Source: Methylobacterium sp. (GTDB lineage: Bacteria > Pseudomonadota > Alphaproteobacteria > Rhizobiales > Beijerinckiaceae). Taken from it: a stretch of DNA of 6,996 bases. The notes beneath the pieces were generated by a model. The model was not told the DNA's origin, did not search any database, and saw nothing but the letters and a program-made list of their open reading frames with translations. A program made the position numbers and the translations under genes. The stretch is from positions 1-6,996 of the forward strand of contig JAJKJG010000185.1 in NCBI GenBank assembly GCA_021154065.1. Reading direction: 5' to 3'. Each line of letters starts with the position of its first letter. Positions within the stretch are counted from its first letter, which is position 1. Positions 1 through 6,996 of this stretch are shown in pieces.

Positions 1-54
1 GATATGGGCCCGGCGCGCCCATTCGGGCGACACGGGATAGAGCTTCTCCTGCAT
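1..54 (-). CDS. acs: Acetyl-CoA synthetase, N-terminal fragment (cut by window edge)
   Basis: Only the first 18 codons lie in the window, read leftward from an ATG at 54–52: MQEKLYPVSPEWARRAHI. The 'EK-YPVS-EW--RA' pattern is the usual start of alphaproteobacterial acetyl-CoA synthetase (AMP-forming). That enzyme activates acetate with ATP and CoA through an acetyl-adenylate in the cytoplasm. A strong GGGAGG ribosome site at 65–60 sits 5 nt before the ATG and fixes the start. All catalytic parts lie outside the window, so the product call rests on the N-terminal signature alone. Another acyl-CoA synthetase of the same family is the main alternative. The gene points the same way as the two vWA genes upstream, but a 158-bp gap makes a shared transcript uncertain. 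Confidence 0.72.
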   Translation of the reverse strand, partial: MQEKLYPVSPEWARRAHI

Positions 55-59
55 GGCGG

Positions 60-65
60 CCTCCC
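60..65 (-). promoter_or_regulatory. Ribosome binding site of acs
   Basis: GGGAGG read on the minus strand, 5 nt ahead of the ATG at 54. It supports translation of the truncated gene that leaves the window to the left. Confidence 0.7.
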
Positions 66-80
66 GGACGAGCGCGGCCC

Positions 81-104
81 GCCGCCCGCGGGCGGCAAAG
101 CCGC
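81..104 (-). repeat. GC palindrome plus overlapping hairpin in the acs leader
   Basis: Positions 81–96 are a perfect 16-bp palindrome (GCCGCCCG/CGGGCGGC). Its right part (92–96, GCGGC) also pairs with 100–104 (GCCGC) across an AAA loop. The two pairings compete for the same bases. In an acs transcript this structure would lie about 16 nt before the ribosome site, so it could affect translation or bind a dimeric regulator. In 70% GC DNA such palindromes also occur by chance, and no function is shown. Confidence 0.4.
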
Positions 105-121
105 TTTATCTAGAAGCCGAC

Positions 122-150
122 ATTTACCGGGAAAGCTCGCACAGCGGCAA
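122..150 (-). promoter_or_regulatory. Weak candidate sigma-70 type promoter for acs
   Basis: On the minus strand TTGCCG (150–145) and GTAAAT (127–122) are separated by 17 nt, an acceptable spacing for a housekeeping promoter. Both boxes are imperfect. This is one of the few A/T-containing stretches between the vWA gene and acs, which is the main reason to point to it. The rest of 55–212 holds only GC-rich inverted repeats and no gene that I can support. Confidence 0.25.
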
Positions 151-180
151 GGCGCCGCCGCTTTGACTTTGGTCGCCCGA

Positions 181-212
181 CCTTGGGCCTAAGGCCGACC
201 GGTGCCGCCGGC
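181..212 (-). terminator. Tandem stem-loops just after the first vWA gene, no U-tract
   Basis: Directly after the stop codon (215–213) the minus strand can form a 6-bp stem, GCCGGC (212–207) with GTCGGC (199–194), including one G·U pair. A small CCTT/AAGG hairpin (194–181) follows. No T-run comes after either, so they do not meet the usual pattern of an intrinsic terminator. They may instead be a 3'-end protecting structure, or chance in GC-rich DNA. Confidence 0.25.
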
Positions 213-1424
213 CTAGAACGAAAGCCTGAGCGTCGTCAGATCGGCGGCGATCTTGTCGAACACGCCCTTCAGGTCGGAGGCCTGGTTGACCGAGAAGTAC
301 ATCGAGGGTTGGCTCGCGCAATTGCGCAGCAGGGTCTCGTTCCCCTCGATGACGCGGATCGTGTAGAGCTTGATCTTGCTCGACTTGACCTCGTTGCAGA
401 GCCGGTCGGTGCGCTGGTCGATCTGGTTGGCGTCGGTCGTCCAGCGGTTCTCGGTGTTCACGCCGTCGGTCAGGAAGACGATGATCTTCTGAAGCCTCGA
501 GTTGGGCGCCCGCGCGATGCCGCTGAGCGGTGCGCCCGGCGTCAGGACGGCGAGGCCCCAGGCGAGCCCGATGCCGGTATTGGTGTTGCCGGTCGGCGTC
601 ATGGCGTCGACGGCGCTCTTCATCGCCGCGAAGTCGCGCGACAGCGGGATGACCGGCAGAAGGTTCGGATACTGGCATTTCGCGGCCGGGTAGAGGGTGT
701 CGGGCCGGCCGGTGGAGGGAAGCGTGTCGCGCGCATCGTTCGGCTGGTCGCGGTCGACGACGCAGCCGGTCCAGGTGGCGCTCGTGACCTCGAGCTTCGG
801 CTCCGGGCCGCCGGGCGGCGCGTAGCGCAGCCAGGGCGCGGTGCTGTTGGCCGTCCCGACGTTGACCTGGGTGTTGAAGGGCACGAGCGCGAAGCTCGAG
901 TTCACGCTTCCCGAGGCGCCCTGGATCGCGTCGATGAGGTTCTTCGCCGCCTCCTTGAGCGCTTCCATCTTGCCGAGGCGGCTCATCGAGCCGGTGTTGT
1001 CGAGGACGAGCGCGATCTCCATCGCCATGATGCCGAGGGGGACCTCGGCCCGCGCGTCGAGGTCGACGATCCTGCGGCCGAGGAAGCCGCCGAAGATCGT
1101 CGGCAGCGTCGCTGCCGCCTCGACGGCGATGCGGTCCTGGCTCTGCGTCACCTTGAAGCGCGTCACGGCGATGCCGCCGTCCGGCCGGAACGCGGCGTCG
1201 AAGGCGTCCCGCGCGAGCTTTGTGAGATCCCGGCGGCCCTCGTCGAGCGCGTTGCGCCCGGCCGCTAGCGCCGCGCCGTCGACCGCCGACTGGAGATCGG
1301 CCTGCACCCGCGTGCTGCGCGAGTACTCGATCGCGGCGCCGGAGACGACGAGGAGCGGCACGAGCGCCACCGCGAACAGGATCGAGATCGAGCCGCGCCG
1401 GTCGCGGGCAAATGTCCTGAACAT
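213..1424 (-). CDS. TadG-like vWA-domain protein, paralogue 1 (403 aa)
   Basis: Predicted surface or envelope protein of the TadG type, a family linked to Flp/Tad pilus assembly. The N-terminus has a short basic stretch (FARDRRGS) and one hydrophobic segment at about residues 12–32. This is the TadE/TadG-like anchor, which leaves the rest on the outer side of the inner membrane. A von Willebrand A domain follows: MIDAS motif LDNTGSM (Asp142, Thr144, Ser146), the NTNTGIGLAWG segment near 280–290, and TDG at 319–321. The motif DRDQPND (224–230) and four cysteines (221, 250, 343, 369) are visible; 221 and 250 flank the DRDQP loop. The start is the ATG at 1424, with GGAAGAGG 8 nt upstream. A GTG at 1442 would overlap that ribosome site and is less likely. 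The gene follows a paralogue in the same direction after 144 nt. No other tad/cpa gene is present, so a role in pilus assembly is inference. A stand-alone adhesive or metal-binding envelope protein is equally possible. Confidence 0.85.
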   Translation of the reverse strand: MFRTFARDRRGSISILFAVALVPLLVVSGAAIEYSRSTRVQADLQSAVDGAALAAGRNALDEGRRDLTKLARDAFDAAFRPDGGIAVTRFKVTQSQDRIAVEAAATLPTIFGGFLGRRIVDLDARAEVPLGIMAMEIALVLDNTGSMSRLGKMEALKEAAKNLIDAIQGASGSVNSSFALVPFNTQVNVGTANSTAPWLRYAPPGGPEPKLEVTSATWTGCVVDRDQPNDARDTLPSTGRPDTLYPAAKCQYPNLLPVIPLSRDFAAMKSAVDAMTPTGNTNTGIGLAWGLAVLTPGAPLSGIARAPNSRLQKIIVFLTDGVNTENRWTTDANQIDQRTDRLCNEVKSSKIKLYTIRVIEGNETLLRNCASQPSMYFSVNQASDLKGVFDKIAADLTTLRLSF

Positions 1425-1432
1425 GGGGCGAG

Positions 1433-1440
1433 CCTCTTCC
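1433..1440 (-). promoter_or_regulatory. Ribosome binding site deciding the start of vWA paralogue 1
   Basis: GGAAGAGG on the minus strand ends 8 nt before the ATG at 1424. The longer reading from GTG at 1442 would start within this element, so the ATG is preferred. Confidence 0.65.
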
Positions 1441-1493
1441 ACGACTCGCCGAGTTAGCCGAAAATCGTTTCGTTCCGGTTAGGCGGACCTTCA

Positions 1494-1516
1494 AAACCCG
1501 GGCCTTCGGGCCCGAA
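1494..1516 (-). terminator. Hairpin with short T-tract between the two vWA genes
   Basis: On the minus strand CGGGCC (1514–1509) pairs with GGCCCG (1504–1499) around a CGAA loop. CC-GGG context and TTTT (1496–1493) follow. It lies about 55 nt after the stop of the upstream vWA gene, which suits a weak intrinsic terminator for that gene. Read on the plus strand, the same stem closes with the very stable C(UUCG)G loop, but no plus-strand gene ends here. The core 1505–1516 (TTCGGGCCCGAA) is also a perfect 12-bp palindrome and could be a protein site. Confidence 0.45.
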
Positions 1517-1568
1517 AGCCTTGCGGCTGCCCCGGCGGGGAGGTCCGGCCGCCCGTTGGCGCGCGCAC

Positions 1569-2828
1569 CTACATGGTCAGGCGGGTCGCGGAGATCTCGC
1601 GGGCGATCGCCTGGAACACCGGCCCGAGCTGGCTCGCATCCTTGACGTCGAAGTATTTCTTTTCCTCCGAGGCGCAGTCGCGCAAGAGGGCGGCGTTGCC
1701 GCTCACGAGGCGGATCGTGTAGACGGTCACGGTCGCGTCCTTGACGGCCTGGCAGGCGAGCCGGGTGCGGGCGTCGATCTTGCCGACATTGGTGTTCACC
1801 TTGCCGTCGATGTGGTTCTGGGTGTTCTCGCCGTCGGTCAGCACCACCATGAACTTCTTGAGGTTGCCCGAGCCGAAGGCCGCCGCCTCCGTGAAGGGCT
1901 CGCTCTGCGACAGCGTCGCGAGGCCCCAGGCGACGCCGATCGCGATGTTGGTGTTGGCCCGCGGCCGCATGGCGTCGACGGTGTCGGTGAGGTCGCGGAA
2001 GTCCTTGCCCCCGTGGACCGAGGTCAGCGGCCGGATCGGGGCGATGTCGCCCATCGCCTTCCACTGCGATTCCCGCACCGCCGGATAGAGGGTCTTGGGG
2101 TCGCTGGTCTTAGGGAGGGCGTCGCTCGCGTCGTTCGGCTGGTCGCGGTCGATGACGTAGCCAGTCCAGGCGAGGCGGTCGGCGGGATTCGACCAGCGCA
2201 GCCACTCGGCAGTGTTGTAGCGCGTCTCGAGCCGGACCTCGGTGTCGAAGGGAACGATCGAGACCTTCACGGTGTCGTGGTCGTGGGCGACGCCGCGCAG
2301 GGTGTCGAGGAGGTCGCGGGCGCCGGTCTTGAGGGCGTCGATCTTGCGCTTGCCGCCGGGCGCCTCGTTCATCGAGCCGGTGTTGTCGAGGACGAGGGCG
2401 AGCTCGATCCGGGTCGACCCCCAGGTCGATTCCGCCTCGGAGCCGATGGGGATGCCGTCGAAGCCGGCGACCGCCATGAAGGCGGTCTTCATCGTGCCGG
2501 AGGCGGCGACCCGGATGGTCTTGGCGTTGCGCGAGACGGTGATCGTGTCGGTCGAGAAGCCGCGAAGGTCCTTGAGGAGGTCGCGCACGAGGCTCCGGCC
2601 GCGCTCCTTGAGCCTGGCGTCATCGAGCGACGCGGCGTCGCGCACGAGCGTCAGGGCGGCGGCGTCGACGGCGCGCTGCAGCTCGGTCCTGGCTGCGCTC
2701 GCCCGCCCGTAGTCGACGGCGCTGCCGACGATCGCCATCACCGGGATGACGGAAAGGCCGAACAGGACCGCCGTCGTGCCGCGCCGGTCGTCGCGGAATC
2801 GTCGGGTCAGGGAGTTGAAGATCGCCAC
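1569..2828 (-). CDS. TadG-like vWA-domain protein, paralogue 2 (419 aa)
   Basis: Same architecture as its neighbour: a basic N-terminus ending in DDRRG, a hydrophobic segment at about residues 17–38, then a vWA domain. The domain has the MIDAS motif LDNTGSM (Asp148, Thr150, Ser152), a [11 protein letters not shown] segment near 292–302 and TDG at 331–333. DRDQPND is kept at 227–233. Long matched stretches ([44 protein letters not shown]) show that the two genes arose by duplication. Unlike paralogue 1 it has only two cysteines (359, 385); the pair around the DRDQP loop is Tyr224 and Glu253. The start is the GTG at 2828, with GGAGG 6 nt upstream. An ATG further upstream (2891) lacks such a site and would add a basic, low-complexity extension. 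It is transcribed divergently from purL. A role in Tad pilus assembly is a family inference and is not shown here. Confidence 0.85.
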   Translation of the reverse strand: MAIFNSLTRRFRDDRRGTTAVLFGLSVIPVMAIVGSAVDYGRASAARTELQRAVDAAALTLVRDAASLDDARLKERGRSLVRDLLKDLRGFSTDTITVSRNAKTIRVAASGTMKTAFMAVAGFDGIPIGSEAESTWGSTRIELALVLDNTGSMNEAPGGKRKIDALKTGARDLLDTLRGVAHDHDTVKVSIVPFDTEVRLETRYNTAEWLRWSNPADRLAWTGYVIDRDQPNDASDALPKTSDPKTLYPAVRESQWKAMGDIAPIRPLTSVHGGKDFRDLTDTVDAMRPRANTNIAIGVAWGLATLSQSEPFTEAAAFGSGNLKKFMVVLTDGENTQNHIDGKVNTNVGKIDARTRLACQAVKDATVTVYTIRLVSGNAALLRDCASEEKKYFDVKDASQLGPVFQAIAREISATRLTM

Positions 2829-2834
2829 CGCTCG

Positions 2835-2839
2835 CCTCC
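2835..2839 (-). promoter_or_regulatory. Ribosome binding site deciding the GTG start of vWA paralogue 2
   Basis: GGAGG on the minus strand, 6 nt ahead of the GTG at 2828. This is the reason for preferring GTG over the longer ATG reading from 2891. Confidence 0.65.
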
Positions 2840-2895
2840 ATCGCCGCCAAGAGAGGGACGGGCGGTTCAGAGCGATCCGCGTGCCAGCCAAGTCT

Positions 2896-2940
2896 GTGCC
2901 GAAACGGCACGTTTGCGGCCGGGCGGAGGCAAACGCGTCG
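2896..2940 (+). promoter_or_regulatory. Two overlapping, mutually exclusive inverted repeats ahead of purL
   Basis: Repeat A is GTGCCG (2896–2901), AAA, CGGCAC (2905–2910), a perfect 6-bp stem with a 3-nt loop. Repeat B is CGTTTGC (2910–2916), a 12-nt loop, then GCAAACG (2929–2935). It can extend outward over one mismatch to 2905–2908 with 2937–2940, where 2907/2938 is a G·U pair. Segment 2905–2910 is used by both, so an RNA could form only one at a time. The arrangement lies 51–95 nt before the purL ATG, in the 162-bp region shared with the divergent vWA gene. It could be a leader switch or a pair of operators. There is no T-run after B, so classical attenuation is not supported. I could not place a convincing -35/-10 pair in this region. 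Confidence 0.45.
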
Positions 2941-2990
2941 GAAAGGTTTGGCGATCCGGCCCGGCGTTGCCATCCCGGAACACAGCCGCT

Positions 2991-5237
<2,247 letters not shown>

Positions 5238-5249
5238 GGAGAAAAGCCG

Positions 5250-5486
5250 ATGCCGATGGACGCACGCGAGATCGAGGGCATGATCAAGGCGGCGATCCCC
5301 GACGCCGCCGTCGAGATCAAGGATCTGGTCGGCGACGGCGACCATTACGCCGCGACCGTCGTCTCGACGGCCTTCAAGGGCAAGTCGCGGGTGCAGCAGC
5401 ACCAGATGGTCTATTCGGCCCTGCAAGGCCGCATGGGCGGCGTCCTGCACGCGCTTGCGCTGACGACGGGCACGCCGCAGGATTGA
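5250..5486 (+). CDS. bolA: BolA family protein (78 aa)
   Basis: Small BolA-type protein that pairs with monothiol glutaredoxins to bind a shared [2Fe-2S] cluster and acts in iron sensing or Fe-S delivery in the cytoplasm. Visible family features are the QQHQMVYSAL helix (49–58) and the invariant C-terminal His67 in VLHAL, the expected cluster ligand. The variable loop GDGDHY carries His32 where other BolA proteins have Cys or His as the second ligand. The length is normal for the short BolA2/IbaG-like branch. The start at ATG 5250 has AGGAG 8 nt upstream, overlapping the purL stop; the ATG at 5256 is too far from it. It lies 12 nt after purL and, past one inserted gene, upstream of its likely partner grxD, so co-transcription is probable. 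The ligand role of His32 is inferred from position only. Confidence 0.93.
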   Translation: MPMDAREIEGMIKAAIPDAAVEIKDLVGDGDHYAATVVSTAFKGKSRVQQHQMVYSALQGRMGGVLHALALTTGTPQD

Positions 5487-5500
5487 GGCGCAGGCGACCC

Positions 5501-5998
5501 ATGGACGCAAGAACCCTCTACGACGACGACATCGTGACCTGGGCGGAGCAACAGGCCGCCGCTTTGCGGGAGCTTGCCGCCAAGCCCGAGCTGTCGAACG
5601 CGGTCGATTGGGAGAACCTGATCGAGGAGGTCGAAACCTTGGGGCGCAGCGAATGGGGCGGAGTGGCGAGCCAGATTCGAAACGCGTTAATGCACATCCT
5701 GAAGGGCTTCTGCGATCCCGACTCGCCATCCCGGGGGGCTTGGTCCATTGAGACGGGAGGCTTCCTGGATCAGGCGCGTGACGACTACCGACCTTCGATG
5801 CGCGAGAAAATCGATCTGGACGCTCTCTGGCGGAAAGCGTTCCGCAGCGCGTCCCGCGAGCTCTTGACCTACCGGCGCCGCGTCCCTCCCGGAATCCCGG
5901 AAGGCTGCCCATTTACGCTCGACGAGATCCTCGCCGAATCTTTCGACTACGAATCCGCCGTTCGCCGCCTTTACGAGCTTCTCGATGCGCGGCACTAG
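5501..5998 (+). CDS. DUF29 domain protein (165 aa) inserted between bolA and grxD
   Basis: Member of the DUF29 family, a group of soluble, mostly helical proteins of unknown function, usually about 150 aa. The family pattern is clear: [18 protein letters not shown] at the N-terminus, the core [14 protein letters not shown] (38–51) followed by an amphipathic stretch to ALMHILKG (62–69), and the C-terminal [14 protein letters not shown]. There is no signal peptide or membrane segment. It sits 14 nt after bolA and 19 nt before grxD, so it is probably read with them. Its ribosome site is weak (CAGG 6 nt before the ATG), unlike those of bolA and grxD. By hand count positions 5521–5998 are about 63% GC, against about 70% or more in purL. 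It uses codons such as TTA, CGA, ATT and TTG that its neighbours avoid. This suggests later arrival. No function can be given; whether it touches the BolA–Grx pair is open. Confidence 0.9.
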   Translation: MDARTLYDDDIVTWAEQQAAALRELAAKPELSNAVDWENLIEEVETLGRSEWGGVASQIRNALMHILKGFCDPDSPSRGAWSIETGGFLDQARDDYRPSMREKIDLDALWRKAFRSASRELLTYRRRVPPGIPEGCPFTLDEILAESFDYESAVRRLYELLDARH

Positions 5999-6003
5999 CA
6001 CTC

Positions 6004-6009
6004 AAGGAG
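6004..6009 (+). promoter_or_regulatory. Ribosome binding site deciding the grxD start
   Basis: AAGGAG lies 8 nt before the ATG at 6018 and just after the DUF29 stop (5996–5998). An in-frame ATG at 5985 would place the start inside the DUF29 gene, without this site. Confidence 0.75.
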
Positions 6010-6017
6010 ATCAGCCG

Positions 6018-6353
6018 ATGACCGACACCAACACCCGCATCGACACCGAAGTGAAGTCCGAGGACGTGGTGCTCTTCATGAAGGGCACGCCGCAGTTCCC
6101 GATGTGCGGCTTCTCGGGCCAGGTGGTCCAGATCCTGAACCACATCGGCGTGCCGTTCAAAGGCGTGAACGTGCTCGAGGACCAGGACATCCGCGAGGGC
6201 ATCAAGGCCTATTCCAACTGGCCGACGATCCCGCAGCTCTACGTCAAGGGCGAGTTCGTCGGCGGCTGCGACATCACCCGCGAGATGTTCCAGGCCGGCG
6301 AGCTGCAGCAGCTCCTCGCCGAGAAGGGCATCCCGGTCCGGCAGACGGCCTGA
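6018..6353 (+). CDS. grxD: Monothiol glutaredoxin, CGFS type (Grx4/Grx5-like, 111 aa)
   Basis: Single-domain monothiol glutaredoxin that binds a glutathione-ligated [2Fe-2S] cluster as a homodimer, or with BolA, and passes clusters to target proteins. The active site CGFS is at 30–33. Lys22 in FMKGTPQFP, the cis-proline segment WPTIPQLY (68–75) and GGCD (82–85) are the expected glutathione-binding parts. The length of 111 aa is usual for bacterial Grx4. The start at ATG 6018 is set by AAGGAG upstream; a longer reading from 5985 overlaps DUF29 and adds non-conserved residues. It is the last gene of the purL–bolA–DUF29–grxD row and faces osmC. Genetic linkage with bolA agrees with the known physical partnership of the two families. 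The call is secure. Confidence 0.96.
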   Translation: MTDTNTRIDTEVKSEDVVLFMKGTPQFPMCGFSGQVVQILNHIGVPFKGVNVLEDQDIREGIKAYSNWPTIPQLYVKGEFVGGCDITREMFQAGELQQLLAEKGIPVRQTA

Positions 6354-6361
6354 CCCGCGCC

Positions 6362-6379
6362 GCCGGCGTTCCGGCCGGC
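6362..6379 (+). terminator. Stem-loop between convergent grxD and osmC
   Basis: GCCGGC (6362–6367) and GCCGGC (6374–6379) form a 6-bp stem with a 6-nt loop in the 32-bp gap between two converging genes, a place where termination in both directions is expected. There is no T-run on either side, so intrinsic termination is doubtful. Confidence 0.3.
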
Positions 6380-6385
6380 TAAGAG

Positions 6386-6808
6386 CTACGCCAGCGTCCA
6401 GTCGAGCGTGATCTCGGCCCGGAGCAGCTTCGACACCGGGCAGTTCTTCTCGGCCGCCCGGGCGAGCTCCTCGAACTTCGCCCGCTCGATCCCCGGCACC
6501 TCGGCCCTCAGGGTCAGGGTCGATTTCGTGATCGTGAAGCCCTCGCCGTCCTTGTCGAGCGACACCGCCGCCTCGGTCGAGAGCTCGGTCGGCGTCACGC
6601 CGGCGCCCTGGAGCTGGAAGGCGAGCGCCATGGTGAAGCAGCCGGCATGCGCCGCCGCGATCAGCTCCTCCGGGTTCGTTCCCTTCTCGCTCTCGAACCG
6701 GGTCTTGAACGAGTAGGGCGTCGACGAGAGCACGCCGGAATCGGTCGTCAGCTCGCCCTTGCCGTCCTTGCCGGTCCCACGCCAGACGGCGCGCGCTTTG
6801 CGGATCAT
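6386..6808 (-). CDS. osmC: OsmC family peroxiredoxin (140 aa)
   Basis: Thiol-dependent peroxidase of the OsmC/Ohr superfamily that reduces organic hydroperoxides in the cytoplasm, usually as a dimer. The protein follows E. coli OsmC closely along its length: GKGELTTDSGVLSSTPYSF, TRFESEKGTNPEELIAAAHA, the peroxidatic Cys57 in HAGCF, SLDKDGEGFTITK, VPGI, and the resolving Cys123 in NCPVSKLLRAEITLDW. Arg37 and Glu47, expected to shape the active site, are present. The length is normal. This pattern fits the OsmC branch better than Ohr. The ATG at 6808 has AGGAG 7 nt upstream. It converges on grxD with a 32-bp gap, and an unrecognised gene ends 77 bp upstream on the same strand. Osmotic or stress control is known for the family elsewhere, but I see no stress-sigma promoter here. 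Confidence 0.95.
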   Translation of the reverse strand: MIRKARAVWRGTGKDGKGELTTDSGVLSSTPYSFKTRFESEKGTNPEELIAAAHAGCFTMALAFQLQGAGVTPTELSTEAAVSLDKDGEGFTITKSTLTLRAEVPGIERAKFEELARAAEKNCPVSKLLRAEITLDWTLA

Positions 6809-6815
6809 CGCGTGT

Positions 6816-6820
6816 CTCCT
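6816..6820 (-). promoter_or_regulatory. Ribosome binding site of osmC
   Basis: AGGAG on the minus strand, 7 nt before the ATG at 6808; it fixes the osmC start. Confidence 0.7.
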
Positions 6821-6866
6821 CGCTAGGGGATGGCGATCCTAGCCGGTTTCGCGCCGGCGGTCCCGC

Positions 6867-6886
6867 GCTGGAGCTCGGGCCCCAGC
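6867..6886 (-). terminator. Stem-loop at the 3' end of the rightmost gene
   Basis: The minus strand reads an 8-bp stem (6886–6879 with 6874–6867, one G·U pair) closed by a CCGA loop, beginning on the last base of the TAG at 6888–6886. No T-tract follows, so it may fail to stop transcription and osmC could receive read-through. It may instead stabilise the 3' end of the upstream message. Confidence 0.3.
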
Positions 6887-6996
6887 TATGTCTCGCTGAT
6901 CCGCGCGACGTAGCGGGCGACCGACGCCGCGACCACCGCCTTGCCGTTGGCGTCGATCTGCCCCCGGCCCGAGAAGGCGCCAAAGACCGCGTCGAA
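6886..6996 (-). CDS. Unrecognised protein, C-terminal 36 residues (cut by window edge)
   Basis: A minus-strand frame runs from the window edge to a TAG at 6888–6886 and has no start inside the window. Its 36 codons are nearly all G/C-ending (ACA and TTT are the exceptions), as in the surrounding real genes, and the other frames are broken or atypical, so it is very probably coding. The visible end reads FDAVFGAFSGRGQIDANG followed by KAVVAASVARYVARISET, a short loop and then an amphipathic helix. That shape would suit the C-terminal helix of a flavodoxin-fold NAD(P)H-dependent reductase, among others, but I do not recognise the family and give no function. It lies upstream of osmC on the same strand with a 77-bp gap. 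Confidence 0.7.
   Translation of the reverse strand, partial: FDAVFGAFSGRGQIDANGKAVVAASVARYVARISET

Noticed and set aside
183..1268. 361-residue plus-strand open frame opposite vWA paralogue 1
   Set aside because: Antisense shadow with biased Arg/Ala/Val composition and no recognisable motif; the opposite strand has a complete, well-conserved protein.
124..2064. 646-residue open frame on the minus strand across both vWA genes
   Set aside because: It is an out-of-frame shadow of the two vWA genes. It is rich in Arg, His and Pro, as expected for a shifted frame in high-GC coding DNA, and crosses the intergenic hairpin.
1521..2990. Open frame on the plus strand continuous with purL, suggesting a 1238-residue fusion protein
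   Set aside because: The upstream part is the antisense of vWA paralogue 2, has Arg/Gly/Val-rich shadow composition and matches no domain. PurL homologues begin near 2991–3024.
5913..6983. 356-residue minus-strand open frame across grxD and osmC
   Set aside because: It overlaps grxD antisense and osmC out of frame; both genes are secure. The real coding frame at 6886–6996 is a different one.

Overview
The window is high-GC DNA, about 70% in the conserved genes, with strong G/C preference at third codon positions. It reads as a chromosomal segment of an alphaproteobacterium, most likely of the Rhizobiales (Hyphomicrobiales). The evidence is the purL–bolA–grxD order, the small-type PurL that needs separate PurS and PurQ, and TadG-like von Willebrand proteins carrying a 'DRDQP' motif. 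The genus cannot be named from this window.

Layout. Positions 1–54 (minus) hold the first 18 codons of an acetyl-CoA synthetase gene with its RBS. A 158-bp GC-rich leader/intergenic stretch (55–212) follows, with strong palindromes. Two paralogous minus-strand genes (213–1424 and 1569–2828) encode TadG-like, single-membrane-segment proteins with a vWA (MIDAS) domain. A terminator-like hairpin lies between them. The 162-bp divergent region 2829–2990 carries two overlapping inverted repeats that cannot both fold. Rightward from 2991 runs a tight gene row: purL (2991–5237), bolA (5250–5486), a DUF29 gene (5501–5998) and the monothiol glutaredoxin gene grxD (6018–6353), with gaps of 12, 14 and 19 nt. 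Convergent to it is osmC (6386–6808, minus). The window ends inside the 3' end of another minus-strand gene (6886–6996) that I do not recognise.

How the genes relate. PurL makes FGAM in purine synthesis. BolA and the CGFS glutaredoxin are a known partner pair that shares a [2Fe-2S] cluster and works in iron-sulfur or iron handling. Their link to purL may be Fe-S dependent purine metabolism or simply an old conserved gene order. OsmC is a thiol peroxidase, so the right half has a redox flavour. The TadG-like pair belongs to cell-surface (Flp/Tad pilus type) biology and has no obvious link to either side. No other tad gene is in the window.

Main points for a second look: the DUF29 gene lodged between bolA and grxD with clearly different base and codon use; the mutually exclusive hairpins ahead of purL; and the paired loss of two cysteines in one of the two TadG paralogues. 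I see no CRISPR array, tRNA, rRNA, insertion sequence or evident defence system, and no convincing undescribed multi-gene system.
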